The notes: a model not told the origin generated them from the sequence alone. DNA of 64,000 nt from Nageia nagi (GCA_050084985.1 JBITNC010000001.1:119846001-119910000), one strand, 5' to 3'. Shown: positions 1 to 11,353, counted from the first letter of the stretch. Translations and numbers: made by a program.

Positions 1-1281
1 AAGTGGATATCACCAAGTTCAAATAAAGGAGAAGGATATTTGGAACCACTTTCAAGATAATACAAGGCATATTTGAGTGGCTTGTTTTGCCATTTGATTT
101 GTGCAATGCACTAGCCACATTTATGAGGGTGATGAATGATGTGCTTCATCCATTTATTGATTATTTTACTATTGTATGCTTGGATGATATTCTTGTTTAT
201 ATTTCTACTTGGGAAGAACATGTTGTATATCTTAAACAAGTGTTTCAAGCTTTACCTAGAGAAAAGTTGTTGAAAATATCTAAATATGAGTTTAACATAG
301 AGTCTTTGGTGTAATTGGGCCATGTTATTGGTCATGGATAGCTTATGATAAATTCTAGTAAAATAAGTGTTATAGTAGATTGGCCAAATCCATCTAATGT
401 AATTGAAGTAATGATTTTCTCAGGTGCTATCCAATATTTTAGAAAATTTATTATTGCTTTTTCTCATATTGTTTCACCTTTACATGATATAATTGACAAG
501 AGACAAGTGTTTCAATGGGGAAAATAACAATAAATAACTTTTGATACCTTAAAGCAAAATATTATCAATGCACTCATTCTAGCACTTCCTAGTTTGCAAA
601 AGCCATTCAAAGTGGAGACTAATGCAAGTGACTATGCCATGGAGGTCATCCTGTTATAAAAAGGTAAACCAATTCACTATCATTTTGAAAAATTTAGTGG
701 GGCCATTTTGAATTATCCTACTTATGATAAATAAATGTATGCATTGGTCTAGGTTGTTAAAAAGTAAAAACATTGCTTAATGGTGAAATAAATAATCATT
801 CATACTAATCATCAACCAATAAAGTACTTACAAACTCAATCAAAATTACAAAAAACTAGACCTTATAGATCGGTGGATTTTTTGCAATAATTTTATCTTG
901 TGATCAAAAATAAGAAAGGAACATTGAATAAGATTGCTAACATGATTTCTAAACCACATGTACCTATAAATTCCACACTACTAGTAGTGTGCAACAATAA
1001 TTTTAGGTTGTTAATAGCATGTAAAAAGGGGCCAGTGAGTTCTCTCATAGTACTAAAATCTCTTCCTTTTCTTTTTGAGTCATTTTCAAAGGCATATGTG
1101 CAAGATCCTGACTTTAGAGAGGTGTATGAGTAGTTGTTTTCATATAGATCCAAGTATGAGGGATTAGATGATTTTCATTTGCTAAATGAACTTCTTTATC
1201 ATTTTAATGCATTATGTGTACCTATAGGTGAAAGGATTGGATTGATTAGAGAAGCACATACTTTAAATATTGCAGGACATT
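1..1281 (+). pseudogene. Gypsy A: RT, RNase H and start of integrase (5' truncated by window edge)
   Basis: This is the Ty3-gypsy pol of element A, entering from the left edge. The reverse transcriptase palm is readable in one frame: the fingers/palm stretch PFDLCNALATFMRVMNDVL (87-143), then CLDD at 177-188, where the family has YLDD, so the motif Tyr is replaced by Cys. The connection (VDWPNPSNVIEV, FSGAIQYFRKF) follows at 345-527 in the same frame. The RNase H part reads VETNASDYAM near 612-641; the family has TDAS here, so the first catalytic Asp is now Asn. The integrase zinc-binding arm (REAHTLNIAGH) runs straight into the copia B insertion at 1282 and resumes at 7653. Several in-frame stops lie at former Gln codons (for example 312 and 656). 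The reading is secure; the element is dead. Confidence 0.85.
1277..1281. repeat. Target-site duplication, left copy (B)
   Basis: ACATT directly before the 5' LTR of copia B; the same five bases follow its 3' LTR at 7648-7652. Five bases is the usual Ty1-copia duplication. Confidence 0.85.
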
Positions 1282-1530
1282 TATTAGAAACCTAATCCTT
1301 AGGGATTATGGTATAGTTAGTATAGTATTAGATACTTACCATATTTAGTAAATTCATAGCTTTGAGTGTGCTAGAATTTAGAGAGACATTTCTTGTAGAA
1401 TATGAGGAATTACAATGTATCTTAAAGGTCACCCAAGAAGGTGAACAAGAAGAGTCTTTCTCAAATTGCATTTACATAATATTCTACACTAATATAATGC
1501 TTTTTGATCTTAGAGTTATCTGACCTATCA
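1282..1530 (+). repeat. 5' LTR of copia B
   Basis: A 249-bp terminal repeat that aligns with 7401-7647 over its whole length, sharing for example CCTAATCCTTAGGGATTATG and the end TGACCTATCA/TAACCTATCA. It starts TATTAG, where TGTTAG is expected, and ends CA. A tRNA-primer site follows one base later. No clear TATA box is visible. Confidence 0.85.
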
Positions 1531-1531
1531 T

Positions 1532-1543
1532 TGGTATCAAATT
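1532..1543 (+). promoter_or_regulatory. Primer-binding site of copia B (initiator tRNA-Met type)
   Basis: TGGTATCAAA one base after the 5' LTR. The usual plant copia site is TGGTATCAGAGC, complementary to the 3' end of initiator tRNA-Met. The first eight bases match and the rest has decayed. Confidence 0.75.
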
Positions 1544-3122
1544 TTTGAGTTTTTGCTTTCTCTAACTCCATGAACTTGATCAAAAATGTTGCCAAAAACT
1601 TATTTTATCTGAAAATGAGCACTAAAATCTATTTCTAAGAACATATTTAGATACCCATTTTTGAGGAGAGTATTTTTATATTTTGAATGAGGATATTTGG
1701 TAACGTTATGGTGAAGTTATCATAGTTTGAAGCTTCAGTCGAGTAAGTGTTTTGTAACTAGTCATTTTAGTAGTTTTGCCTTTAAGATTTGGTGGTTTGT
1801 TTCTCAAATTCTTGATTTATTAGAGAAAAAGCATTATTGCAATTATTTGTTTAGATAATAATGTGATTTTGGATATTAGTTATTTTCAAAACTTATGCAT
1901 GTCTGAAAAATGTAACCATGGAGGGATCACTTCTAACTTAAAAAAAAACACACTGTGGTCATACACTTTGTAAAAGTCACCCCTTCCCCAAGCATGGTGT
2001 TTCCCATGCATTATCTAGTTTCACCCCATTTTGACTTGTGCACTATTTATTAGTTTCACCCCTATTCCCACTCCTTGCATGCCCTCCACCTACAACCATT
2101 TACATGGATTCCAACCAATAGAACACACCATCCAACCTTGCATAGCTGCCAAATGTTGAACTAGACATTTTCACTTAGACCTTGTATGCTCTTTTTTTTT
2201 ACGTGCAAACCTCCCAAACATTCCCAACATGGTCTCCAACCATGGTGTCCAAGAACTCCCTAGTCCAAGGTGTTCAACTCTAATAGGCACCTTCCACCTC
2301 ATCACCTAACTCTCTCCCACCCCCAAAATGGACCTACATGCATTCCAAAATGGCTCTCTCACCTAACTAGAAACAAACCCTAAAGATTGCTTAATAGCCC
2401 AATGCCCACCCATGCGGCATTTTCATATAGATAGCAGTGTTTGACCCCTTCAATCAATGATTTGACTAGTATAATCAACATTTTTGGCCCAATTAACAAC
2501 ACACAGTTAGCATTTAATTTAATTTTTGGGGTATTTTCAAATTTTGAAGACATTTTTTTACCATAACTTAGTGTAATGAACTCCCTTTTTAGCAAAATGT
2601 TTTTTGTTGAGTCCAAAATTTAGAGCAAATTTTAGTCATGTTAGTTGATGGATACTACTTTTGGTAAGTAATTAAAAAATATATTGGTAAAGATGGTTTA
2701 ACATTTGACTTAGATTTTGGTGAGTTTGGCATAATTGAGGGATTCCGTACCTTGGAGTATTTTGATACCCTTGATGTTGAGAAAATAAAATCAGATTTAG
2801 AAATAGGTTATTTGGCTAATGTTAAAGATAATAAAGATAAAGATGTTGTTGTTAAGCTATCTGATGCTACCTCTACTTCCACCTTGCCATCTCCTCAAAG
2901 CATGCATCCTAGAAGGAATCCTCCTTATAAGAGGATACATGTGATGTAATGAATCTTTTTTGAGATCTTCTATTCTTTTTTCAATTTTTGGTGTGGTGTG
3001 AGCAAAAATAATCTTCATTTAGTGTGGACATTGTTATTTTTGGCAAAGTGTGAGAAATTTTTTGGCATTGTAAAAGTTTGAAAAAGGCAATTAAATAAAT
3101 CTTGGAGTTTCTATTTCAAAAA
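1544..3122 (+). other. Leader of copia B, no recognisable gene
   Basis: About 1.6 kb between primer-binding site and gag. Part of it (about 1940-2360) is richer in C than its surroundings. A 65-codon open frame at 2752-2949 (acidic start, Ser/Thr/Pro-rich then basic end) matches nothing I know. Copia leaders are usually a few hundred bases or less, so this may include captured or inserted sequence. Confidence 0.45.
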
Positions 3123-3960
3123 ATGCATTCCCTTATGAGTATTGTTGGTTTTGTTTTAACCGAAAAAGAAAATTGGCTAGAGTGGTCTAGAAAAATAAAG
3201 CATACTTTAATTTTCAATGATTTTTGAGTTGACATTTGTGATGGTGATAAACAACCTACCAAAATGACTAATGCCAAGGAACTTACAATTTGGAACATGA
3301 AAAATAATAAGGCATATGCTTTGATTACTTCTTTAATTAGTAAGGAGGTTAACCACCACATTATCTCTATTGATGATGCTTGGAATGCACTAAAGAAAAT
3401 CAAAGATTTGTTTGAATCCCATTCCAAATTAGAATTGATCCAACTTCAGTTGATACTTTTTAACCTAGAGTTAAAGAATGATGATCCCATGGCATTAATT
3501 TCAAAAATTAGAGCAATAATGCATGAAATTGACTCTACTAGTGTGAAGATTGATATTGCTCTCATAGCTTTGATTAAGGCATTGTATTCCACCTATTCAA
3601 ACTATCTTGAATCTTTGCAAGCTAGTGGTAACCTAAAGTCTCTCACATTTGACACTTTGGCAATTAAGATTGTAGAATGTGAGAAGGCTTTTGGTAATAA
3701 ATCTAATGATTCCACTTTAGACATATTGTGTATTGCTAAAAAGGGAAAGAATGTTATTCATGATTCTTCTCGAGGTGAAAGTAGCAAACATGGTCATGGT
3801 AGGAGGAATTATAAAGGTAGGGGGTAGATCTAATCAAGGTGATCATGATGAGAGGGACAATCTCCATTGCAAAAGATGTGATAGATGAGGCCATGAAGCT
3901 AATACCTATCGCACTCCATGGGATAAGATCAAAGAAAGGAATGAAAAATGAGAGCAAGAA
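3123..3960 (+). pseudogene. Copia B gag (nucleocapsid polyprotein)
   Basis: Gag forms the virus-like particle and binds element RNA. I place the start at the ATG at 3123, because upstream of the next ATG (3264) the frame carries the conserved gag opening ENWLEWSRKIKHTLIFND, then a TGA at 3225 where Trp is expected. The body (LTIWNMKNNKAYALITSLI, then SKIRAIMHEIDS) matches the copia gag domain. A one-base gain in a G run near 3821 shifts the frame. Beyond it lies the zinc knuckle CKRCDR-stop-GHEANTY (about 3868-3909), with Trp read as stop and the last Cys read as Tyr. It is followed by a linker to protease. Confidence 0.85.
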
Positions 3961-4019
3961 AAGAGTAAGAACTCTATTTCACTCATTATGTTACTACATA
4001 TTATAATAATACCATTGAA

Positions 4020-5430
4020 AACTTGTGTAATACTTCATTTGCATCTTGGGAGGATGCATGGTTGCTTGATACTGGTGCTACATGTCACATGACCTTTTGA
4101 AGAGAATTCTTTGAAGAGATGGATACCAACATTGATGGTGCAGTATATTTTGGTAACAAATCCTATACCAAACCTTTAGGTATTGGTACTATGAGACTTA
4201 AATTGCCAATCCTTGTAGATATATTTCTTCTAAATATGCTCTATATTCCTTAATTGGGAAGGAACTTGCTATCTCTTATGCTCATTCGATAACAAGGACA
4301 CTCTATTCATATGTTCGATGGCATTATGGAGATAAGGAGGTCTTTCAACAATAAAGTGGTGATGACTGGTAGGGAGGATGAGAAGCTATTAAATATGCAT
4401 GGAAGTTCTACCAAATCACAAAATTATGCCTACCTCACCCATCAAGAAAAAGGTACTCTCTCATCTAGTCCTTTGTGGCATGCAAGATTTGGCCATATCA
4501 ATTTTGATTATCTTTGTTTGTTAAAAAAGAGAGGTCTTTTGGGATTGCCAAATATTCCTAGAAACATAGAACCTTGTGAAGCATGTGTCCTAGGAAAGCA
4601 TAGCAAATAACCTTTTCATGATTCAAATTTTAGAGCATGTAGAAAACTAGAACTCATACACTTTGATTTGTGTGATCCACTACCTATCCCTTCTATTGCT
4701 GGAAATAAGTTTATCACCCTCATAGATGATTACTCTAGGATGTGTTAGATGTATTTGTTAAAGAACAAATCTGAATGTTTTACAAAGTTTAAATAATTTC
4801 ATGTGATGATTAAGAAAGAAGCAAATGCTCATATTGGAATACTTCATTTTGATAATGGGGGTGAATACACTTTAGTTGAATTCAAGAACTATCTTAGTCA
4901 GCATGGAATCAAGCATCAAACAATTGTTTCCTATAATCCATAATAGAATGGTGTAGCTAAAAGAATGAATAAAACTTTGTTGAATATGACATGAGCAATG
5001 TTGTTTTTCAAGAATGTGAAGATGATGTTTTGGGGTGATGTAGTTGCTTGTGTAGTGTATGTTAGAAATAGATGTCCATCTCATGCTCTTGATGATAAGA
5101 CTCCATATGAAATGTGGTTTGGCCATATTCCTTTAGTTTAACATCTTAGAATTTTTGGTTCCACTTGCTATGCCCTAGTCCCTGAGGAACAAAGAAACAA
5201 ACTTAGTGCCAGGAGTCAAAAATGTTTTTACTTGGCATACTCAGATACTATCAAGGGTTATAATCTTTATGATGAGGTAAATAAAAAATTCCTCTTTACA
5301 AGGGATGTCATTATTTTGGAATATTTCAAGAGTGACCTAACTATTGAGTGGTAACTTGATCACCTTGATAGGTTTACCTATGGAAAGCATTTCTTTGAAC
5401 ATGATTACAAGTTTCCAAATGTTTAGGGGG
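4020..5430 (+). pseudogene. Copia B protease and integrase
   Basis: The aspartic protease motif LLDTGATCHM is present, with the catalytic DTG at 4068-4076. The pre-integrase/zinc domain reads LWHARFGHINFDYL with CEACVLGKHSK at its end (4472-4608), so the HHCC ligands are present. The integrase core has the first catalytic Asp in HFDLCDP (4664-4666) and the second in FDNGGEY (4851-4853). The third, normally Glu in NGVAER, is Lys (AAA, 4959-4961), a G-to-A change that removes the DDE triad. Stops at Gln, Arg and Trp sites interrupt the otherwise constant frame. Downstream (FGSTCYALVPEEQ, FYLAYSDTIKGY) is the usual copia integrase tail. Confidence 0.88.
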
Positions 5431-5578
5431 AATCCCTATTTTGGATCAATCATTTGAATCTACACCACTTGTGCTTATTTCAAAAGTGCCTAATCTAGCA
5501 GTTGCATCTATTCTAATAGTACAAGCACCTCCTCCACCAGAGTAAGATACTTCCTCTTCATTAATCCCAAAAGCTCCT

Positions 5579-7392
5579 TTGGATGATGTGATTGAAGGGT
5601 TTGATAAGTTGAGTCTTAATGAGGATGAAGAACCTCCTCAACTTGTTAAGCAACAAGAAACATTACAAAAGATTTTTGAGTGGCTTTCCAAAACACTAGA
5701 GAGTGTTCATCTAGATGAAGTTGGAAAGATGGGAACTAGGAGTTCCTATAGAAATAGAATTGAATATGGAGCAGTAAAGGATTCAGATTCAAGTGATGAT
5801 ATTAAGGATATATAATGTTTATTTAATTATGAATTGAATTTCTCTACTAATTTTGAGCTGACTTCCTTTAAAGAAGCTTTTTCTCATGATGTTTGGATGG
5901 ATGCTATGAAGAAGGCATATGATGCTCTCATCAAAAATGGGACATGGAAGTTGGTGGATCATCCATATGGAACCAAACCTATTAGATGCAAGTGGGTTTA
6001 TAAGAATAAATAAAGATTAGATGGCTCACTTGAGAAACACAAAGCGAGGCTTGTAGCAAAGGGTTTTGTACAAAAACAAGGTATTGATTATGATAAAACC
6101 TTTGCTCCCATAGCAAAAAGGGATACTATTCATTCTTTGTTGGCAATGTTAGCTTAGTATGGATGGAAAGTTCATCAAATGGATGTGAAGACTACTTTCT
6201 TAAATGGTGATTTCAAATAAAAAGTGTACATTAGACAACCATAAGGATTTGTAATGAAGGGTTAGGAATAAAAAGTTTATAAGCTTATCAAGTCATTGTA
6301 TGGCCTAAAATAAGCTCCCCACGCTTGGTATGAAAAGCTTACTAAGCATATCTTAAAGATAAACTTTAAACACTTTAATCTGGATGATGCAACTTTCTTT
6401 GGTAGAAAAGTTGGCAAAATAACTATATATCTTATGGTGTATGTAGATGATCTTTTGATAACTAGGAACAATGAAAGTTACATTACATCCATGAAACAAG
6501 ATTTGAAGAGAGGTTTTGAAATAACAAATATGGGACATCTTCATTACTATTTGGCATTGAAGTGACATAAAACCCAAAGTACATTTTCATTTCCCAAAGA
6601 AAGTACATTAGAGAATTGTTGAATAGATTTGGCATGATATATTGTAATCCCCATTCCACTCCAATGGAACAAAATTTGAAGTTGAAATCTATTAAATGGA
6701 ATGCATTTGAGAATGCAACGAAGTATAGACAACTTGTTGGGAGTCTCATATATCTAACCACAACTAGACCAAACATTTCATTTGTAGTTGGAATTATCTC
6801 TCAATTTATGCAAAAATCATGTGAAGGATATTGGAATGTAACAAAAAGAGTTTTTCAATATTTAAAAGGCACACAAGAATTAGGGCTAAAGTATTCCAAA
6901 GTACGAGATTTCAAATTGATTGGATATATAGAATTAAACTTTGATGGTGACAAAGAAAAAGGAGCTTCAACTTCAAGATATGCCATGAGTCTTGGATCAG
7001 TAGCTATCTCTTAGAGATCATGAAAGCAATCCATTTTAGTAGATTCCTCTATAGAGGTAGAGTATGTGGCTACTACAGAGGCAACAAAGGAGATTGTGTG
7101 GCTCAGGAAGATACTGGTAGATTTGCAAGAAAAATAGGTGAATCCAACTCCACTTCTAATTGATAATATTTTTGCAATTCAATTGGCCAAGAATTCAAAG
7201 TTTCATGATTAAATAAAGCACATCAACACAAAGTATCATTTGATTCGACATCATGTAGAGGTCAAGACAATTCAAGTGAAACATTGTCCCATAGATGAGC
7301 AAATAGCAGACATCTTCACCAAGGCACTTAGAAGAGAAAAGTTCAAGAAGTTCAGGAAGATACTTGGACTTACCAACTCCCCTTTGGATTAA
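5579..7392 (+). pseudogene. Copia B reverse transcriptase and RNase H
   Basis: An acidic linker (5579-5815) leads into the RVT_2-type reverse transcriptase. Visible blocks are [39 protein letters not shown] and VHQMDVKTTFLNGDF, and the intact catalytic YVDD is at 6440-6451. A frameshift near 6560-6610 moves the frame. The thumb and RNase H then follow: YRQLVGSLIYLTTTRP, QYLKGTQELGLKYS, then VEYVATTEATKEIVWLRK and HHVEVKTIQVKHCP. The frame ends at TAA 7390-7392, directly before the polypurine tract. At least eight in-frame stops occur, most at Gln codons (TAA/TAG), for example at 6156 and 6249. Confidence 0.9.
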
Positions 7393-7400
7393 GGGGGGAA
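7391..7400 (+). promoter_or_regulatory. Polypurine tract of copia B
   Basis: AAGGGGGGAA directly against the 3' LTR. In LTR elements this tract primes plus-strand DNA synthesis. Confidence 0.8.
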
Positions 7401-7647
7401 TTTTAGACACCTAATCCTTAGGGATTATGTTATAGTTAGATAGTATTATTACTTATTATATTTAGTAAATTCATAGCTTTGATTATGCTAGAATTTAGAG
7501 AGTTACTTCTTGTATAATATGAGGAGTTACAATGTATTTCAAAGGCCATCCAAGAAGGTGAACATAAAGAGTCTTTCTCAAATTGTATTTACATAATATT
7601 CTACACTAATAGAATGCTTTTTGATCTTGGAGTTATCTAACCTATCA
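7401..7647 (+). repeat. 3' LTR of copia B
   Basis: A 247-bp partner of 1282-1530, starting TTTTAG (for TGTTAG) and ending CTATCA. Scattered substitutions between the two LTRs show that the insertion is old. Confidence 0.85.
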
Positions 7648-7652
7648 ACATT
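7648..7652. repeat. Target-site duplication, right copy (B)
   Basis: ACATT, identical to 1277-1281. Gypsy A coding resumes directly after it. Confidence 0.85.
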
Positions 7653-8995
7653 TTAGACTTGGAAAGACATTATACCATTTGCAAAGGTATGTATATTAGC
7701 CAAAGATGCAAGATCAATTTTCCAAGTACATAAGAAGATGTTCTTTGTGTTGTACCAACAAGCCAAGTAACATGAAATTGGGTTTGTATCAACCACTACC
7801 AGTACCAATTCATCCATGTAAGTGTACTTCCATGGATTTTATGGGAGGATTGATTATGACAAAGAAGGTTCATGACTATTTATTTATTATTGTGGATAGA
7901 TTTAGCTAGATGTGTGTTTTGATTCCTTTTAGAAAATAATAACAGGATAAGATGCTGCAAATTTATTCTTTTCACATGTTTGAGTTCATATTTGATTACC
8001 TATTTCTATTTTTTCAAATAAATATAGTAGATTTTTGTGCAAGTTTTGGACATGTTTGTAAAAAAAGATGGATACAAGGTTGAAGAGGAGTACTACATTT
8101 CATCCTCAAGTGGATCAAAAAACTGAGTTGGTGAATAGGAAAATGGTTCAACTCTTGAGGGGTTATTATGGAAAATATCCTAAATATTTGGATGAACATA
8201 TTGAATATATCCAACATTCATACAATAGGGCAATTCATTATTCCATTAATAAGAGTCCTTTTGAGACTTGTTTTTCTTATTTACAACCTTCACCTCTTGA
8301 TTATGTGTTTGGGTAGCAAAAGGATGAAGGAGATTCACTTGAGAAAGAAGAGAAACAAGTTAAATCCTTTATTTAAAAGATTAGGAAAATTCATTTGAAA
8401 ATCCAAAAGTAACTTAATACAAGCCAAGCCAAGTACAATATGAGACATAACAAGAATCAAGTTGACCATAAGTTTCATATGGGAGACCATGTTTGGTTAC
8501 ATCTTAGTAAGGAGAGGTTGTAAGGACCAACTAAGAAGTTGAAACCTATAAGGTATGTACCATTTGAGATTATGGAGCAAGTGAGTGAGAATGCTTTTAG
8601 ATTGAATCTACTAGTGTATATGAACATCTATTTAGTTGTAAATGTGGAATATTTAAAATTGTATGAGCCATTTATGTTGACTAAAGATGAAGTAGGTTCA
8701 GATAAAATTTTTCCATCTCTTTATGACTTAGCTCCTAATATTATGGATGAACTCAAGGAGGATTCCATATTACAAAAGAAAATTTGTGCTACAAGAAGTA
8801 GTGAGATAGAGTTATGGTTGGTTGGATTGAAGGTACAGAAGCCCAATAAAGCTAAGAGGATAGACAAGTCTAGGGTTGGGGAATTGTATCATCATCTATG
8901 CATTTGGGGGACCAAATGCCTTCTCATTAGGAAAGTGTCATCCAAATTAGATCATGTTAGGCTAATATTTATAGGAGTACTACTCATGTGTTGAT
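7653..8995 (+). pseudogene. Gypsy A integrase, C-terminal part
   Basis: This continues the integrase broken at 1281. YIRRCSLCCTNKPSNMKLG (7724-7780) carries the two Cys of the zinc finger. The first catalytic Asp is in SMDFMGGL (7835-7837). The stretch with the second Asp (about 7930-8060) is too decayed to read. The third acidic residue survives in TELVNRK (Glu, 8124-8126), followed by YIQHSYNRAIHYSINKSPFE. The tail (FHMGDHVWLHLSKERL, PIRYVPFEIMEQVSENAFRL, VNVEYLKLYEPFML) is the usual gypsy integrase C-terminal domain. The end ILQKKICATRSSEIELWLVG resembles a degenerate chromodomain, which would place A among the chromoviruses; that last point is inference. Confidence 0.82.
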
Positions 8996-9439
8996 CCCAC
9001 ATTGAGTGCACTAGGGTAAATCATGTGTTGATCTTGTTGTGTGTGATTGAGAATGTTAATTTGTAGTTTCACATTATGCAATTTTGAATTTATATGCAAT
9101 TTGATAATTCTTATAATGGTGAATATTTTTTATTTTGAATCTATAAGTGAGGATCCTAGTATACTATAAGCATCTAATGATTATAGATTGGAAACTCATC
9201 CATGGGACAATACATCATAGCATAATTTAGCCACTCAATCAAAGATATCTATAGTGTTTTCCTAATCACTAGAATTTATATATTAAATTATTGGAGTTGA
9301 GGATGATTTGGTAGGTGTTTACTCATAAAATCTAATATTGGTTTTCCTTTTATATTAACCTTTATTTGGGAGAGGTTATATGATGCCTTAATCATTCTTA
9401 CCTAATCCTTTATTACCATAATATTGAAATGTATACTTA
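8996..9439. other. No gene seen between gypsy A and gypsy C
   Basis: AT-rich sequence with stops in all frames. It may contain the 3' untranslated region or LTR of A, but with only one copy in the window I cannot define it. Confidence 0.4.
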
Positions 9440-10101
9440 CCTATCTTGATAAAGTCTAAGAAATGAAAGAAGAATCATCATCATCAGAAGAGCTTTCTCC
9501 CTCTTATTCCTCATATAGAACATTAACATAATCAAAAAGGTCATAAAACTCCTCTAGAACAGAATGACAACACTTGGTTTCATTCTCCTCTATGCAGTAG
9601 CATTAGGTTTTAAGTATATATAGGGCGAAATTGAGTTCCATGAAACTACCAAATGTTAACATTAGGGATTCTATTAAGTACCCATGCTTACCTCTTATAG
9701 AATAGCTTCATTAATGATTTTTGTGGTATCATCATCATTAGCCACATCATAGAGGATCCAAAAATAATTCATTTCTTGACACTCATCAATGGAATTATAT
9801 TCTACATGAATTATTATTGTCTTTCTATTATGCATGAATTTGATCAATCGATGCAATGTAGATGTCATTGCTCTAATCTTATGGATCAAAGGTATACCAA
9901 ACAACAAATTATATGGAAATTTTTCTTGAAAAATATAAACATTTTTATTAATAGTTTTACATCCTACTTCAATAGGTATAGTAACATATCCAATGCACTC
10001 TTTTTAGTATTATCAAATCATTTAATACTAATTGTAGTTCTTTTCATTTTTGCATAAATAAAAGGAAAATATTTTTGCAATAACTCAACCAAACATATAT
10101 T
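9440..10101 (-). pseudogene. Gypsy C protease C-terminal half and acidic linker
   Basis: Read on the minus strand, the frame at 9695-9907 carries LFGIPLIHKIRAMTSTLH, the conserved end of a Ty3-gypsy retropepsin (flap region and LLGRPWI-type motif, followed by the STLHQ-type motif). Upstream, towards 10101, the same domain continues in pieces (KYFPFIYAKMKRT). Downstream comes a linker with a run of acidic residues (about 9470-9500, GESSSDDDDSS). Protease processes the gag-pol polyprotein. Its active-site half lies on the far side of copia D, at 16843 onwards. Neither RT nor integrase of this element is present. Confidence 0.75.
10097..10101. repeat. Target-site duplication, left copy (D)
   Basis: ATATT directly before the 5' LTR of copia D, repeated at 16838-16842. 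Confidence 0.85.
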
Positions 10102-10162
10102 TGTTGGAATGTATAATGTATTATTATAAATTTTATGTAATAATCTTCTATGTAAGTTCACT

Positions 10163-10197
10163 AATACTTAAGGGTATCATTTGATACCTTAAGTATT
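10163..10197. repeat. Hairpin in the LTR of copia D
   Basis: AATACTTAAGGGTATCA, two T, then TGATACCTTAAGTATT: inverted arms that pair over 16 bp with one extra G in the left arm. The same hairpin occurs in both LTRs of element G. In D's 3' LTR only the right arm survives. Confidence 0.8.
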
Positions 10198-10322
10198 TAA
10201 GTGAATATGATAATGTAACTTGTCCTACACTCCAAGTCATGAGCATGCCCCTTGGGTAAAAGGATGTGCATGTCATGCTTTTGTACATTGGATAAAAGGT
10301 GATCCAAAGAGGGATTTAGGCC

Positions 10323-10330
10323 TATAAATA
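10323..10330 (+). promoter_or_regulatory. TATA box of copia D LTR
   Basis: TATAAATA within GGCCTATAAATAGAAGG. It is also present at 16588-16595 and, on the minus strand, at 44834-44841. It is the likely RNA polymerase II core promoter of the family. Confidence 0.7.
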
Positions 10331-10589
10331 GAAGGCTCCCTCTTTGTGATCACATGCCAATTTGTGGAGTAAATTTATGCTATAGGATAGTGTTTAGGAG
10401 AATTGTAAGAGATTCATGTTTGTGAATGAAGTGAGATCTAGTTAGTGGATGTACTCCTACTTGGAGGAACCACTTACATCCTATGTTGTGTTGTGAGATT
10501 TTTTTGTGAGTTGTTTAGATGTGTATTATGAGCTTTCATGTGATCTTGGGATTTTAGAGTTGTTTAGTTTATAGTTCAACTCTCTCATT

Positions 10590-10601
10590 TGGTATCAAAA
10601 C
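10590..10601 (+). promoter_or_regulatory. Primer-binding site of copia D
   Basis: TGGTATCAAAAC two bases after the LTR, matching the initiator tRNA-Met site TGGTATCAGAGC at 9 of 12 positions. Confidence 0.78.
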
Positions 10602-11353
10602 GGGTGTGAAAGCTCTTATTCTTGGTGTGGAAACTACATCTTGGTGATCTTCATTGGTGAGGTAAAACTAAGATAAGGTATAATTTACCTCCTCCTTTGG
10701 TTATCTTGTAGATTATTACATTATGTTACTAACATATTTTGTATTGTAGTAGTTCTTGTTTATGATAAATTAGGCAATCTACTGTTGTATTTTTTCCTCT
10801 AACATGTCTTATTGTTAGTTACAATTTCTAAGATTCCTATTGCTATAATTTTGTATATATTTAATTATTTTTTGAAGGTTCTATTATGTATTTGAGTAAA
10901 AATATACTACATTTTTTTTCCTTCAAAAATTATATGCAATTTTTTATGAAAAGCTTCTATATTATAGTTTTTGCTTACCTTAGTTCTCTTATCAAAATAG
11001 TTGTATTCTACAAATTTATACTTCAACTATTTTGATACTAACACAAAAAAAAATGAACTTTACTTTACAATTAGGGGAGGCTTATTTTTAAGAGAACACA
11101 AAATATTGTAAATATATTCCTTGCACTATATTCATTACAAAATATATGGGAAGGAAAACTAAATTTTTTTCCTTTTAAGTTATAATAAAAAAGGGGGTAT
11201 TTCTTTTATTATTTTTTAATGTTCTATTACAAAAGGGGTCACAATAAAATACACAGCAGAGGGGGAACCGTATTTTAAAATAAAATTTTATTTTTTTCTA
11301 CTAAAAGAAGGTTGGCTACCACTAGACACCAACCAACCTAATACCGTTGCACC

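Larger units (their letters stand above)
1282..7647 (+). mobile_element. Ty1-copia element B, complete but degenerate
   Basis: A 6.4-kb copia retrotransposon with both LTRs, primer-binding site, long leader, gag-pol, polypurine tract and a matching 5-bp target duplication (ACATT). It lies inside the integrase zinc finger of gypsy A, so A inserted first. Domain order gag, protease, integrase, RT, RNase H is diagnostic of Ty1-copia. It carries at least three frameshifts and more than twenty stops, so it cannot act on its own. Confidence 0.9.
1..9000 (+). mobile_element. Gypsy element A, nested host of copia B
   Basis: One Ty3-gypsy element is recovered by joining 1-1276 to 7653-about 9000 across the copia insertion. 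RT, RNase H and the start of the integrase zinc finger are on the left. The rest of the zinc finger, the catalytic core and the C-terminal tail are on the right, same strand. Its gag, protease and 5' LTR lie outside the window. I could not identify its 3' LTR; the right boundary near 9000 is the end of recognisable coding sequence only. Confidence 0.75.
10102..10587 (+). repeat. 5' LTR of copia D
   Basis: A 486-bp LTR, TGTTGGAATG to CTCTCTCA. It aligns with the truncated 3' copy at 16441-16837. In reverse orientation it also aligns with the two LTRs of element G (44569-45063 and 52909-53402), so D and G are one family. Confidence 0.9.

Noticed and set aside
893-1153. 86-codon minus-strand frame
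   Set aside because: Shadow of gypsy A RNase H on the plus strand; no motif of its own.
3116-3427. 103-codon minus-strand hydrophobic frame
   Set aside because: Antisense of copia B gag; hydrophobicity comes from reading the complement of Lys/Glu-rich codons.
9440-10101. Endogenous pararetrovirus (caulimovirid) protease
   Set aside because: The protease blocks and the join to a gag-type linker fit Ty3-gypsy; no movement-protein or caulimovirid-specific motif is present.
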